DNA of 64,000 nucleotides from the NCBI GenBank assembly GCA_041651175.1, contig JBAZJT010000004.1, positions 62,001 to 126,000 of the forward strand, written 5' to 3'. This stretch comes from Elusimicrobiales bacterium (GTDB taxonomy: Bacteria > Elusimicrobiota > Elusimicrobia > Elusimicrobiales > Elusimicrobiaceae). Below, piece after piece: positions 1 to 8,931 of the stretch; position 1 is the stretch's first letter; every line of letters begins with the position of its first letter. Below the pieces are notes generated by a model, which saw only the letters and a list, made by a program, of their open reading frames with translations, searched no databases and had not been told where the DNA came from. Position numbers and translations under genes: made by a program.

Positions 1-1
1 G

Positions 2-772
2 CAGGTGCCGGATTCGACGCAGGTCAAGGTTGACCCGCAGACGGGAACCCTCATCCGCGCCGGGGTGCCAAGCATACTAAACCCTTACGACCATTTCGCG
101 CTGGAAACCGCGCTCGCGCTTAAAGAGAAAACCGGCGCGCAGGTAACCGCCATCACCATGGGGCCGCCACAGGCCAAATCGGTATTGCGGTTGGCGCTGG
201 CGCTGGGCGCGGACCGCGCGGTGCTGCTGTGCGACCGGGCTTTTGCCGGCTCCGACACCTGGGCAACATCGTATGCGCTGGCAAAGGCCGTGAAAAAACT
301 GGGCAAAACGGATGTCATCCTCTGCGGCATGATGGCCATAGACGGCGACACCGCCCAGACCGGCCCCGGCATCGCGCAGCAATTGCGGCTGCCGCAGATA
401 ACTTTCTGCGAATCCGTGTCCGTAACCGGCAGAAAGCTGGCCGCCCGGAAACTTATAGACGGCGGCCACGAGATAGCGGAGGCGAATCTTCCCGTGCTTT
501 GCACCATGGTGATGCCGCACGGCTACGCGCCGGCGCAGCCGTCTTTCCTTAAAATCGCGCAGTCGCAGGAAAAGCCGCTGGAAAGCTGGACCGCCGCCGA
601 CATCGGCGCAGACGAAAATTTGACGGGCCTCAAAGGCTCGCCCACGCGGGTGGACAGGGTTTACGCCCCCCCGCAGCGCAAACGCGGCGAGGTGTTCCAG
701 GGAACGTCCGCGGAACTGACGGAGAAGCTGCTGGCCATACTTGAAAAGGAGAATTTCATCAGCCATGATTGA
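2..772 (+). CDS. etfB: Electron transfer flavoprotein beta subunit, 5' end outside window
   Basis: EtfB pairs with EtfA to carry electrons between acyl-CoA dehydrogenases, NADH and ferredoxin or quinone. The frame is open from the window edge, and the first visible residues (QVPDSTQVKVDPQTGTLIR) match the region just after the usual EtfB N-terminus, so the GTG at base 5 is an internal Val and about 8-10 residues are missing. The nucleotide-binding stretch (GPPQAKSVLRLALALGADRAVLL) and the family signature around IDGDTAQTGPGIA are present. 256 residues are visible, close to the usual total of about 260. The stop overlaps the etfA start by 8 bases, so the two are coupled. Family assignment is secure; the dehydrogenase partner is not in the window. 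Confidence 0.95.
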   Translation, partial: QVPDSTQVKVDPQTGTLIRAGVPSILNPYDHFALETALALKEKTGAQVTAITMGPPQAKSVLRLALALGADRAVLLCDRAFAGSDTWATSYALAKAVKKLGKTDVILCGMMAIDGDTAQTGPGIAQQLRLPQITFCESVSVTGRKLAARKLIDGGHEIAEANLPVLCTMVMPHGYAPAQPSFLKIAQSQEKPLESWTAADIGADENLTGLKGSPTRVDRVYAPPQRKRGEVFQGTSAELTEKLLAILEKENFISHD

Positions 773-1976
773 AATATCTGCATCCTGCATCGGCTGCGGC
801 AAATGCCTTTCCGCCTGCCCGTTCGGCGCGTTAAGCATGGACGGCAAGCTCGCCAAAATAAACGAAAAATGCACGCTCTGCGGCGCCTGCGTTCAGGCCT
901 GCCCGGTTGCGGCCATCACCATCACCCGCAAGGATGAGGCCGCCGACCTCAGCGCATACAAGGACATCTGGGTATTTGCCGAGCTTTCAGATTCCCCCGG
1001 CGGCAAGACAGTCCGCCCGGCAACTCACGAACTGCTCTCCTGCGGCAGGCGCCTGGCCGACGAGCTGGGCCAGAAGCTCTGCGCCGTGCTGATGGGCCAC
1101 AACGTATCCGCTCTGGCGGACACGCTTGCCTCCTTCGGCGCGGACAAGGTGTATCTGGCCGAGCATGAGGCGCTCTCCGAATACAGCACCGACGCCTGTT
1201 CCACCGTCATGGTCGCGCTGATTTCCAAATACAAGCCGAACGCGGTGCTTTACCCGTCCACCTATATCGGGCGGGACCTGGCCCCCCGCGTCGCCAGCGA
1301 GCTTTATGTGGGATTGACGGCGGACTGCACCGGCCTTTCAATAAAAGACGGCAATCTGCTGCAAACACGGCCCGCCTTCGGCGGCAATATCATGGCCGAT
1401 ATTCTAAGCCCCAGCACCCGCCCCCAAATGGCCACGGTGCGCCCCAACGTGATGAAAAAAAACGAGCCCAAGCCCGGCGCGAAGGCGCAGGTGATACGGG
1501 AATCCGTCGCGCTGGATAAAAACGCCGCCCGCGTCAAAACCGTGGAACGTTGCGTTGACCAGACGCACGGAACCGGCAGCATAGCCGGCGCGGGCATAAT
1601 AGTTTCCGGCGGGCGCGGCATGAAAAACAAGCGCGGATTTGAAATGCTCTCCGAACTGGCCGAGGAGCTGGGCGGCGCGGTGGGTTCTTCGCGCGCGGCG
1701 GTGGATATGGGCCTTATGCCCAAAAGCCATCAGGTGGGGCAAAGCGGGACAACGGTTTCGCCCAAGCTGTATCTGGCCTGCGGCATTTCCGGCGCGGTGC
1801 AGCATATAGTGGGCATGAGCTCGTCCGAGGTTATCATAGCCATCAACAAGGACCCGTCGGCGCCCATATTCAATGTCTGCAAATACGGCTTCGTGGGCGA
1901 CGCGGCGCAAATCGCCCCCAAACTGGCCGAGGCCGCCAGAAAACTCAAAAAAGGCAAATCCTGCCGCCCGGCCTGA
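765..1976 (+). CDS. etfA: Electron transfer flavoprotein alpha subunit with N-terminal 2[4Fe-4S] ferredoxin domain
   Basis: FAD-binding alpha subunit of ETF, 403 residues. Residues 1-60 form a bacterial-type ferredoxin with two CxxCxxCxxxCP motifs (CIGCGKCLSACP and CTLCGACVQACP). The EtfA N-terminal domain follows, then the C-terminal FAD domain with SGGRGM, SRAAVDMG, QVGQSG and the ending region INKDPSAPIF. Ferredoxin-fused EtfA is known from anaerobes that reduce enoyl-CoA (for example caffeyl-CoA reductase systems), where the extra clusters exchange electrons with ferredoxin. The ATG at 765 is preferred over an upstream TTG because it starts right at the ferredoxin motif and has AAGGAG at 745-750. 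It probably works with butyryl-CoA-type dehydrogenation in amino-acid fermentation (inference). Confidence 0.94.
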   Translation: MIEISASCIGCGKCLSACPFGALSMDGKLAKINEKCTLCGACVQACPVAAITITRKDEAADLSAYKDIWVFAELSDSPGGKTVRPATHELLSCGRRLADELGQKLCAVLMGHNVSALADTLASFGADKVYLAEHEALSEYSTDACSTVMVALISKYKPNAVLYPSTYIGRDLAPRVASELYVGLTADCTGLSIKDGNLLQTRPAFGGNIMADILSPSTRPQMATVRPNVMKKNEPKPGAKAQVIRESVALDKNAARVKTVERCVDQTHGTGSIAGAGIIVSGGRGMKNKRGFEMLSELAEELGGAVGSSRAAVDMGLMPKSHQVGQSGTTVSPKLYLACGISGAVQHIVGMSSSEVIIAINKDPSAPIFNVCKYGFVGDAAQIAPKLAEAARKLKKGKSCRPA

Positions 1977-1989
1977 ACCGGCGCGGCGC

Positions 1990-2007
1990 GTCCGCGCAAT
2001 TGCGGAC
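1990..2007. terminator. Short inverted repeat between convergent etfA and DUF1015 genes
   Basis: GTCCGC and GCGGAC arms of six bases enclose GCAATT in the 83-base gap between two converging genes. No T tract follows on either strand, so a terminator role is only suggested by position. The adjoining bases 2031-2046 (gctgcaatttccgggc) resemble an end of the E-type palindromic elements found elsewhere in the window, perhaps a decayed remnant. Confidence 0.3.
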
Positions 2008-2059
2008 TGTCAGAAAGGCAGGAGTCAACAGCTGCAATTTCCGGGCGGTAACACCCGTG

Positions 2060-3316
2060 TTATACCAGCGGGTTGGAGACCAGGCCGTCGGCCAGTTTCG
2101 GCTCGAACCAGGTGGATTTGGGCGGCATCACTTGATTAACGTCCGCCACGGCCACAAGCTCGCCCACCGACGTGGGATAAAGCGCGAAGGCGGCCTTCAT
2201 CTCGCCGCTGTCAACGCGCTTTTCCAGCTCGCCCAGGCCGCGTATACCGCCCACGAAATCTATTCGGTCGGATTTGCGCAGGTCCTTTATGTCCAGTATC
2301 TTGTCCAGCACAAGGCCGGAGAGCACGCTCACATCCAGCGACAGCACTGGGTCGCCCTCCGGCGTATGCACAGACGGCTTGAGCAGATACCATTTCCCGT
2401 CCATGTACATGCCGAATTCTCTGCGGGCGGCGGGCTTTGCCCGGCCCTGCGCCTCCTGCACCGAAAAGCTTGCGCGCAGCTTTGCCATAAACCCGTCCGG
2501 CGTCAGGCCGTTTAGGTCGCGCACCACGCGGTTGTAATCCCAGATTTTCATCTCGTCCACCGGGAACGCGGCGGCCAGAAAACAGTTGTAGGGCTCCGCG
2601 CCGGTGTGCGCGTCCTCGCGCTCCTGCGCCATCATTTTTTTAACTCGGGACGCCGCGGCGGAGCGGTGGTGCCCGTCGGCTATGTATACGGCTTTCTGCC
2701 TTTCAAACGCTTCGGATATGGCGGCAATGTCGCCGTCGCCGTCAATAATCCACATGGTGTGGACTACGCCGCCCGGCCCGGTGGCTGAAAAAACGGGCGC
2801 GCCGGCAGAGACCCTCTTTATTATCGCGTCCACCTCCGGAATCTGCCTGTAGGCCAAAAGCGCGGGGCCGGTCTGCGCCCGGACGGCTTTTATCTGGCTG
2901 ACGCGGTCGTTTTCCTTGACGGGGCGGGTGAACTCGTGCTTTTTTATGCGGTTGGAATCGTAATCGTCAACGCAGGCCCCGGCCACAAGCCCGGTCTGCA
3001 CATGGCTGTCCATCTTGAGGCGGTAGACGTAGAAGCAGGGTTTTTTCTCGCGCACGAGAATGCCCTCGTCCAGCATCCTGTTGAAATTTTCCGCCGCTTT
3101 CGCGTATACGGCGCCGGAGTAGGCGTCGGTCCCCTCCGGCAGGTCTATTTCCGCCTTGGAGACATGCAAAAAGCTGTGCGGCCTCCCCCTGGCAAGCTCG
3201 CGCGCCTCGGCGGAATCCAGCACGTCGTAGGGCGGAGCGATAACGTCCTGCGCACGGCCTTTGGCGGGCCGGATGGCGCAAATCGGGCTGAACAGGGGGA
3301 GCTTTGTTTTTATCAT
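2060..3316 (-). CDS. DUF1015 family protein
   Basis: 418-residue soluble protein of the DUF1015 family, whose biochemical function is not established. Typical family features are visible: an opening RPAKGRAQDVIAPPYDV, an H-E-F-T-R-P-V-K-E-ND block (KKHEFTRPVKENDRV) near residue 150, and DGHHRSAAA near residue 230, which looks like an active-site or nucleotide-binding loop. The ATG at 3316 is chosen over an upstream in-frame start because it carries GAGGTG just before it and fits the family N-terminus. It lies 7 bases after the upstream lipoprotein stop and is the last gene of the minus-strand run. No signal peptide. Confidence 0.85.
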   Translation of the reverse strand: MIKTKLPLFSPICAIRPAKGRAQDVIAPPYDVLDSAEARELARGRPHSFLHVSKAEIDLPEGTDAYSGAVYAKAAENFNRMLDEGILVREKKPCFYVYRLKMDSHVQTGLVAGACVDDYDSNRIKKHEFTRPVKENDRVSQIKAVRAQTGPALLAYRQIPEVDAIIKRVSAGAPVFSATGPGGVVHTMWIIDGDGDIAAISEAFERQKAVYIADGHHRSAAASRVKKMMAQEREDAHTGAEPYNCFLAAAFPVDEMKIWDYNRVVRDLNGLTPDGFMAKLRASFSVQEAQGRAKPAARREFGMYMDGKWYLLKPSVHTPEGDPVLSLDVSVLSGLVLDKILDIKDLRKSDRIDFVGGIRGLGELEKRVDSGEMKAAFALYPTSVGELVAVADVNQVMPPKSTWFEPKLADGLVSNPLV

Positions 3317-3323
3317 AAGCACC

Positions 3324-4424
3324 TCAGTAGTTGGCTTTAAGAGCAAGCTCGCGCTGCGACATGCTCTGCATGTATACCGCAAACGGCGGGTTCTGGCGCA
3401 GCAGCATGGCCGCTAGCTCGTCGCCGGACAAATCGCGCGCCCGGAGCAGGAAACGGGCGTCGCCGTTGGAATAGGATGTGAGCGATATTTTCTCAAGCCG
3501 CGGCACCGCGCGCAGCATGTCCTGGAAGCGGCGCAGCTGCTCCAGCCCCGTCAGCCCGGTGATTTTCAGGGTGATGGACGGCGTTTCGGCGGCGGCGCGC
3601 TCCAGCCGGGCGGGTAAATCCTTTGCGGCAAGCTCCGCGGCGGCGGCGGCGGCCCTGCGCGCGGCAACTGCGGGCGCGGCGTCCAGCGCGCTGGCTTCTT
3701 TGACGGATTCCGCGACCAGCTTCCGGGAGGCAGCCGAATAAACCCTCACCGCCGCCCGCGCCCGGTACGGGGCCAGCCCGCCGCCAAGCTCCGGCATAGG
3801 CTCCACCTTATATGAATCCGCCGCAACCGTAACGGCGAAATCCGCATTCGCGGAGGAGGCGGCGTCCAGCGCGGAGGCCGCGTCGGCGGCGTTTGCCGGC
3901 GCGTTGGCGGCCACAATGTCATAACCCGCCTTTGAAAGCGCCGCGCCCGCGGCGGAGGCCGCGTCGGAAGAGGAACCCGGCCTGCCGTCCATTGTCTCAA
4001 CCGAAAAAACGGCGGCTGTCCGCGCGCCGTCGCGCATTTTATCCAGCGCGGAACTGATATCGCTGACTTTCACGACGGCCTTTATTTTGACGGTGTAATA
4101 CCCGGCTTCCTGGCGTTCGTTGAGGATTTTATAGCGTTTTACAAAGCCCTGTGTCCCCGCCATCAGCTTGCGGCTTACGGCGACGGCGTCCTGCACCCGC
4201 GTGCTGCCTGAGACGAAAACGCCCACCACCTGCTCCACCGCGCTTTCCTGCGCGGCGGCTATGGCGTTGGCGCGCGCCAGCGCCATGTTGCCATTGAAGG
4301 GGGCCATCCCCTCGGCAATGACCTGTTCGCCGTCCTTGTCCGGGCCGGTCTGCACAGAGGCGCAGCCGCCCAGCGCCAGAGCCAGCAAAACCGCCGCCGC
4401 GCGCGCCTTCAGCGTGAAAGACAT
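3324..4424 (-). CDS. Lipoprotein of the FlgT-N / LPP20-like type
   Basis: 366 residues. The N-terminus is a lipoprotein signal (AVLLALALGGCAS, lipobox Cys at about residue 21). Residues 35-120 (AEGMAPF, then an Ala-rich helix with ARANAIAAAQESAVEQVVGVFV and later RYKILNERQEAGYYTVKIKAVV) resemble the N-terminal domain of FlgT and related LPP20-type lipoproteins. The rest is Ala-rich with alternating strands and helices. No flagellar genes are in the window, so an outer-membrane assembly or pilus role is only a guess. It begins 4 bases after the preceding lipoprotein gene, which has a similar REAAIANGYQRAVEYI helix, so the pair probably act together. Confidence 0.7.
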   Translation of the reverse strand: MSFTLKARAAAVLLALALGGCASVQTGPDKDGEQVIAEGMAPFNGNMALARANAIAAAQESAVEQVVGVFVSGSTRVQDAVAVSRKLMAGTQGFVKRYKILNERQEAGYYTVKIKAVVKVSDISSALDKMRDGARTAAVFSVETMDGRPGSSSDAASAAGAALSKAGYDIVAANAPANAADAASALDAASSANADFAVTVAADSYKVEPMPELGGGLAPYRARAAVRVYSAASRKLVAESVKEASALDAAPAVAARRAAAAAAELAAKDLPARLERAAAETPSITLKITGLTGLEQLRRFQDMLRAVPRLEKISLTSYSNGDARFLLRARDLSGDELAAMLLRQNPPFAVYMQSMSQRELALKANY

Positions 4425-4428
4425 GCCG

Positions 4429-4905
4429 CTATTTCCCGGCGGGGCAGCCGGCCTCGCCTTCCTGGCAGAGCGTTATCCCCAGGCCGCTTAACGCAGAGCG
4501 CGGCAGCCGGATGATGACGGTGCAGCCGTCGTCGGACATATACTCGGACGAGAAAACCTCCGCCCCGCGCACCGCGCCGTTGACGCGGGTTTCAAGCGTG
4601 GAATCGCGGGAAACGGCGTCTATCACCCTGGCCTGGGCGATTACGCCCGCGCCCTTTATATATTCCACCGCGCGCTGGTAGCCGTTGGCTATGGCCGCCT
4701 CGCGCGACATCGCCATGCGCTGCGTTTTGCTGGTATGCTCCGGGTTGGCCGCGGCTATGCCACGCACCCAGAGATAATTCTTGTCAACTTTCGTGTCGGC
4801 AAATGCCGGGGCAAGCTCGCCTTTTACCACCGCGCTTTTAAGCCCGCCCGAACACCCCGCCAGCGCCGCCGCCAGCAGCGCCGCCGCAACCAGTCTGGTT
4901 TTCAT
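4429..4905 (-). CDS. LPP20-family lipoprotein
   Basis: 158 residues with a clear lipoprotein signal (AALLAAALAGCSGG, lipobox Cys at about residue 18). The mature part has the LPP20-type core: YLWVRGIAAANPEHTSKTQRMAMSREAAIANGYQRAVEYI, then a strand ending CTVIIRLPRSAL. The start ATG overlaps the stop of the restriction enzyme gene as ATGA, with GGAGG inside the enzyme's last codons, so translation is coupled to an unrelated gene. It was probably once directly downstream of ftsZ (inference). The function of LPP20 proteins is not settled; surface or envelope roles are likely. Confidence 0.7.
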   Translation of the reverse strand: MKTRLVAAALLAAALAGCSGGLKSAVVKGELAPAFADTKVDKNYLWVRGIAAANPEHTSKTQRMAMSREAAIANGYQRAVEYIKGAGVIAQARVIDAVSRDSTLETRVNGAVRGAEVFSSEYMSDDGCTVIIRLPRSALSGLGITLCQEGEAGCPAGK

Positions 4906-5549
4906 GCGACCTCCTGTTTAGCTTCCCAAAGCCTCTTCACTTTATCAAAGTGCCTTTTGCGGTGTCTGATTTTTTCCACTTCCTTTGGATAAAAAGTAAA
5001 AAGCTTGTTGCACAACTCCAACATCCATGCTTTGCGACGATTACCAGGATTGATATTCACACAACAGGCATTGGCAATTTGAATCTGTCCCCACCCCAAA
5101 GCTCCGATACGAAGACAGTCCCAGCAGAAAAATTCTATCGGCGCAAGTGCAACGCTCCTTACGACTATTTGGCGGGGGCCCGCATTCTCATAATCAATAT
5201 TCAAAATGAGGAAATAATTCTTATCGCTTTGTCCATAGAATTCCGCCAACCGTTTGACTGAAGTCAGATTAGGCATGTGAAACCCTTTTTCCAGCAAATG
5301 GGTTTTCACATCCACATGGTAAACGAAGCCATCTCGGTCAGTAAAGGAAAAATCCGCCATTGCTTTGCGTGAAAGGGGATAGTGGTATTCTGCCGCAGGG
5401 CTGCCGGCAGCGTCAAGAATTTCTCTGAATTCCCGTCCGACCATGTCCGCCAACCTGTCGCCGACTTCGCGGGGAGTTCCTGCGCTAATATTTCGACTGC
5501 GCATCAATTCCAGCAGGCGCCCAGAAAGAACGTCATAGCGGATGGTCAT
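4902..5549 (-). CDS. Putative type II restriction endonuclease
   Basis: 215 residues. The middle carries a PD-(D/E)xK-like pattern: ADFSF near residue 66, then FVYHVDVKTH near residue 80, where D and K could form the nuclease site. The following NLTSVKRLAEFYGQ helix and the Lys/Arg-rich C-terminus (RHRKRHFDKVKRLWEAKQ) fit DNA contact. The main argument is context: it overlaps the upstream adenine methyltransferase gene by ATGA, and both share a GC content visibly below the neighbours. I do not recognise the specific subtype or recognition sequence. An alternative is another PD-(D/E)xK nuclease linked to the methylase. Confidence 0.65.
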   Translation of the reverse strand: MTIRYDVLSGRLLELMRSRNISAGTPREVGDRLADMVGREFREILDAAGSPAAEYHYPLSRKAMADFSFTDRDGFVYHVDVKTHLLEKGFHMPNLTSVKRLAEFYGQSDKNYFLILNIDYENAGPRQIVVRSVALAPIEFFCWDCLRIGALGWGQIQIANACCVNINPGNRRKAWMLELCNKLFTFYPKEVEKIRHRKRHFDKVKRLWEAKQEVA

Positions 5550-6559
5550 AATGGCATGGCCGTGAACAAGCCCTCGGATAGTTCGGGAGTGTTTTTACCA
5601 ACGCGAACGCCGGTCCGCGGGTTAAGGCTGTTTCGCTCCCAGAACATCCCATCGGAATAACCCTGTATAGTTTTATCATGCTCAACTACGGCCAGCCTCT
5701 TTTCGGCCAGCAGGGCGTAGCGCTCGTCTATTTCTATTCCGGTATATCTCCGTCCAAGCTTCTTTGCAACCACCGAGGTGGTGCCGGAACCCAGGAACGG
5801 ATCAAAAATCATATCGCCCGGCTTTGAACTGGCCAGAATTATTTTCGCGGCCAGTTTCTCCGGTTTCTGGGTTGGATGCTCTGTGTTTTCAGGCATTGAC
5901 CAGAAAGGAATCGTTATATCGGTCCAGATATTTGACGGATGGGTAATGCGGTAATTTCCATTTGCGGTTTTAGTCCAGTCTTTTGGTTTGCCATATTCGT
6001 CTTTGTAAGGAGCAATTACTTTTCGCCTTATTTTAACGGCATCAACGTTGAAATAATACTCGTCGGACATTGTGCAAAACCAAATATCCTCCGAACAGTT
6101 CTTCCAATTCGTTTTTGCGCCGCGGCCTTTTTCTCTTTCAAAGGTTATGCGGTTTAGTATATGAAAATACTTCTGCGCGACGTTAAACACCAACGACGAA
6201 GACTTCCAGTCTCCGCAAATATAAACCGACGCATTGGGTTTAAGCAAGCGGACAACCTTTTTTATCCAGGAATCCAGCCACTGCGCATACTGCTCCGATT
6301 CCATAGCCTTGAACGCGGTTTGGTTAAATGTCTTATTCAGGTTATATGGCGGGTCGGCAAACAATAAATCAACAAACCGGTCCGGCAGATAATCAATTGC
6401 CTCAAACACATCCTGATTGATGGTCTTGTTTTCAATTTGGGCAAGACTGACCGGCGAAGTCAGTTTCAGGAGATTATGCCGCATAGCCAGGCAATCTGCT
6501 TCGGACAATTCAATGCTTCTGTTGCGCGACGCTTTTTGCTTAAATGCTGGTGACGTCAT
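5546..6559 (-). CDS. Site-specific DNA adenine (or N4-cytosine) methyltransferase, beta class
   Basis: 337 residues. Motif IV comes first (DLLFADPPYNLNK, residues about 64-76) and the AdoMet-binding motif I near the C-terminus (MIFDPFLGSGTTSVVAKKLGRR, about 255-275), which is the beta-class order. HPTQKPEKL precedes motif I as in many N6-adenine and N4-cytosine enzymes. The ATG at 6559 lies 6 bases after the ftsZ stop, and the nearest GGAGG is inside the ftsZ tail. Codon use and GC are lower than ftsZ on one side and the lipoproteins on the other, which suggests horizontal gain with the endonuclease. Confidence 0.9.
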   Translation of the reverse strand: MTSPAFKQKASRNRSIELSEADCLAMRHNLLKLTSPVSLAQIENKTINQDVFEAIDYLPDRFVDLLFADPPYNLNKTFNQTAFKAMESEQYAQWLDSWIKKVVRLLKPNASVYICGDWKSSSLVFNVAQKYFHILNRITFEREKGRGAKTNWKNCSEDIWFCTMSDEYYFNVDAVKIRRKVIAPYKDEYGKPKDWTKTANGNYRITHPSNIWTDITIPFWSMPENTEHPTQKPEKLAAKIILASSKPGDMIFDPFLGSGTTSVVAKKLGRRYTGIEIDERYALLAEKRLAVVEHDKTIQGYSDGMFWERNSLNPRTGVRVGKNTPELSEGLFTAMPL

Positions 6560-6565
6560 ACAATT

Positions 6566-7672
6566 TCACCGTATCCTCCGCCGGCGGATGTAGGCGGGAA
6601 TCAGAATGTTGTCGGCGCCCTCCCCGGCCTCGCGCACGGGCGAGAAGTCGTCAAAACCGGGCGTCATCGGCAGGCGGCGCTTTTTTGCGGCGGAGGCAAC
6701 GGCGTCCGCGCGCTCGAAACCGGTGGCTATGACGGTTATGCGCAGGGTGCTTCCCATCGTATCGTCGTAGACAAGGCCGTATTTTATCATCGCGTCGCGG
6801 CTGGCGCGCTCTTTTATGAACTCCACCGCCTCGCGCTGCTCGTAGGCTTTGTGCTCGCTCGCGAGAAAGTGGACTATCAGGCCCTTTGCGCCCTCCAGGC
6901 TGGCGTTTTCCAGCAGCGGAGACGAGACCGCCATCCGCGCCGCGTCTGTATGCCTGGTGGCCGAGGCGGACTGCCCTATGCCTATAAGCGCCTCCCCCGA
7001 CTTGGACATAATGCGCCGCACGTCGTTAAAGTCCACATTCACCTCGCCGGGCGTGGTGATGACCTCCGATATGCCCTGCACCGCCTGGCGCAGCACATCG
7101 TCTGCCATCTTGTAGGCCTCTTTGGTGGGGGTGTTGCGGTCTATGATGTCAAAGAGCTTCTCGTTGGGAATCACCAGCAGCGAGTCCACATGGCTGCGCA
7201 TGGCGTTTATGCCTTCCTGCGCCTGGCGCATGCGCTCGTGCCCTTCAAAGTCAAACGGGCGGGTTACCACGCCGATAAGCAGCACATCCGCCCCGGCAGC
7301 CTCGCGCGCCACGCGGGCGATTACCGGCGCGGCCCCGGTTCCGGTGCCGCCGCCCATTCCGGCGGTGATAAACAGCAGGTCGGCGTCGCCCACCAGCTGC
7401 TTTATCTGCTCCATGGATTCCTCGGCGGCGGCGCGGCCCCGGTCGGGGTCTCCGCCCACGCCCAGGCCCTTGGTGAGATTTTCGCCCAGCTGGCAGCGGT
7501 AGGGGGCCAGGTTGCGCCGCAAATCCTGCGCGTCGGTATTGAGGGCCAGAAAATCCACCCCGCCGATTTTGGCGTCCACCATCCTGTTGATGGCGTTGCC
7601 GCCGCCCCCGCCCACGCCGACGACCTTGATATTGGCCCGCTTGCCGTTAAACCGCGCCTTTAGGTTTGTCAT
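6566..7672 (-). CDS. ftsZ: Cell division protein FtsZ
   Basis: Tubulin-like GTPase that forms the division ring, 368 residues. The nucleotide-binding N-terminus (IKVVGVGGGGGNAINRM), the tubulin signature GGGTGTG at residues 107-113, and the T7 loop region (NVDFNDVRRIM) with its catalytic Asp are intact. The flexible C-terminal linker is very short (about 20 residues), followed by NILIPAYIRRRRIR, the conserved peptide that binds FtsA. It starts 3 bases after the ftsA stop. The C-terminal Arg codons contain the GGAGG that may serve the methyltransferase gene inserted next. Confidence 0.98.
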   Translation of the reverse strand: MTNLKARFNGKRANIKVVGVGGGGGNAINRMVDAKIGGVDFLALNTDAQDLRRNLAPYRCQLGENLTKGLGVGGDPDRGRAAAEESMEQIKQLVGDADLLFITAGMGGGTGTGAAPVIARVAREAAGADVLLIGVVTRPFDFEGHERMRQAQEGINAMRSHVDSLLVIPNEKLFDIIDRNTPTKEAYKMADDVLRQAVQGISEVITTPGEVNVDFNDVRRIMSKSGEALIGIGQSASATRHTDAARMAVSSPLLENASLEGAKGLIVHFLASEHKAYEQREAVEFIKERASRDAMIKYGLVYDDTMGSTLRITVIATGFERADAVASAAKKRRLPMTPGFDDFSPVREAGEGADNILIPAYIRRRRIR

Positions 7673-7675
7673 ATT

Positions 7676-8920
7676 TCAATCCCTTCCGAATATTTCCAGC
7701 CCCTTGAAGAGGCCGCACACCTTCTCCAGCGGCGAGCGGCGCGACACGGGCCTTTCGGTTATATTGTCGGTCCGTATGGCCGGGTACACGGCAAGCGACA
7801 GCGCCGAGCCGTAGGAGGGATGGAAAAATTTCTCGTCGCCGCAGGCGAGGCTGCGCTGCACCCCAGCCCGGCGCGCCTCGCGCAGGCTGAGAGACTGGCA
7901 GCACAGTTCCGGCAGTCCTTTCAGCAGCGAGCCGCCGCCGGTTATAGCGCCCACGCCGGGAATGTCGGCGTATCTGGTTTTCTCTATCTCCTCGCGGACT
8001 TTTTCCAGTATTTCCTCGGCGCGGGGCTGTATTATCTCCAGCAGGAAGCTGGGCTTCACATTATGGACGGCGCGCCCGTCCAGGCCGGGGACGGGAATCT
8101 CCTCGTCGTCGGTCATCATGGCGGGCCAGGCGGAGCCGTACTTTTCCTTGATTTCCCGCGCGCCCTCGCGCGAGGTGTGCAGTCCGTAGGCGATATCGCG
8201 CGTGATGAGGTCGCAGCCGTAGGGCAGGTCTCGCGAGAACTTGATTCCGCCCTCGTGGTAAAGCGCGATGGAGGTGGTCTCCCCCCCGAAATCTATAAGC
8301 AGCGCGCCCAGCTCCTTTTCCTCCGGCGTAAGCGCGCATTCGCCCAGAGTGATGAGGCTGTAGAACGGCTCCTCCACCGCAAAGCCGGCCTTGGCGACGG
8401 ACTTTATGAGATTGTTGAGATGCGAGGAAGACGCGCTCACTATATGCACGTCCACCTCCAGCAGCGAGCCTTCCATCCCCTCGGGGTTGGGCACGCCCTT
8501 CTGCCGGTCTATGGAAAAGCCCTGCGGCAGGACATGCAGAATTTCCTTGTCGCTTTCCAGCGGGAAGGCCTTGGCATTTTCTATGACGGAATGCACATCC
8601 TCGGAGGTGATTTCCTTGTCGGCGCGGGCGATATTGTATGCGCCGTGCCCGTTGGCCGATTTCAGATGCGCCCCGCGCACGCCCAGGCAGACGGTTTCCA
8701 CCTCGGCTCCGGCGTCGCGCTCGCACTGCTCTATCAGGCGGGCGACGGTGTTGGAGGTCTCTTTTATATCCACCACCACCCCGCTTTTAAGCCCCCTGCA
8801 CGGCGCGGACGCGCCGGAAAGCACCTTTACCGCACCGGTTTCGCAGTCACGCTCCGTAACTACGGCGGTAATTCTGCCGCCCCCCATGTCCAGCCCCGCG
8901 GCGATTTCGTTTTTCGGCAT
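7676..8920 (-). CDS. ftsA: Cell division protein FtsA
   Basis: Actin-like protein that tethers FtsZ to the membrane, 414 residues. Seen: the phosphate 1 loop region (AAGLDMGGGRITAVV), the SHS2/1C insert with VNPEGMEG-like PNPEGMEGSLLEVDVHIV, phosphate 2 (GALLIDFGGETTSIALY), and the adenosine loop (GVGAITGGGSLLKGLPEL). The C-terminus ends in an amphipathic segment (LEKVCGLFKGLEIFGRD) suited to membrane binding. The ATG at 8920 is chosen because it has AAAGGAG upstream and starts at the first actin-fold strand; a longer in-frame extension runs into ftsQ and is not believable. Confidence 0.96.
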   Translation of the reverse strand: MPKNEIAAGLDMGGGRITAVVTERDCETGAVKVLSGASAPCRGLKSGVVVDIKETSNTVARLIEQCERDAGAEVETVCLGVRGAHLKSANGHGAYNIARADKEITSEDVHSVIENAKAFPLESDKEILHVLPQGFSIDRQKGVPNPEGMEGSLLEVDVHIVSASSSHLNNLIKSVAKAGFAVEEPFYSLITLGECALTPEEKELGALLIDFGGETTSIALYHEGGIKFSRDLPYGCDLITRDIAYGLHTSREGAREIKEKYGSAWPAMMTDDEEIPVPGLDGRAVHNVKPSFLLEIIQPRAEEILEKVREEIEKTRYADIPGVGAITGGGSLLKGLPELCCQSLSLREARRAGVQRSLACGDEKFFHPSYGSALSLAVYPAIRTDNITERPVSRRSPLEKVCGLFKGLEIFGRD

Positions 8921-8931
8921 TGCAGTCTCCT

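Noticed and set aside
2031..2046. Possible E element end between etfA and the DUF1015 gene
   Set aside because: About 14 matching bases without a partner arm; too short to call.
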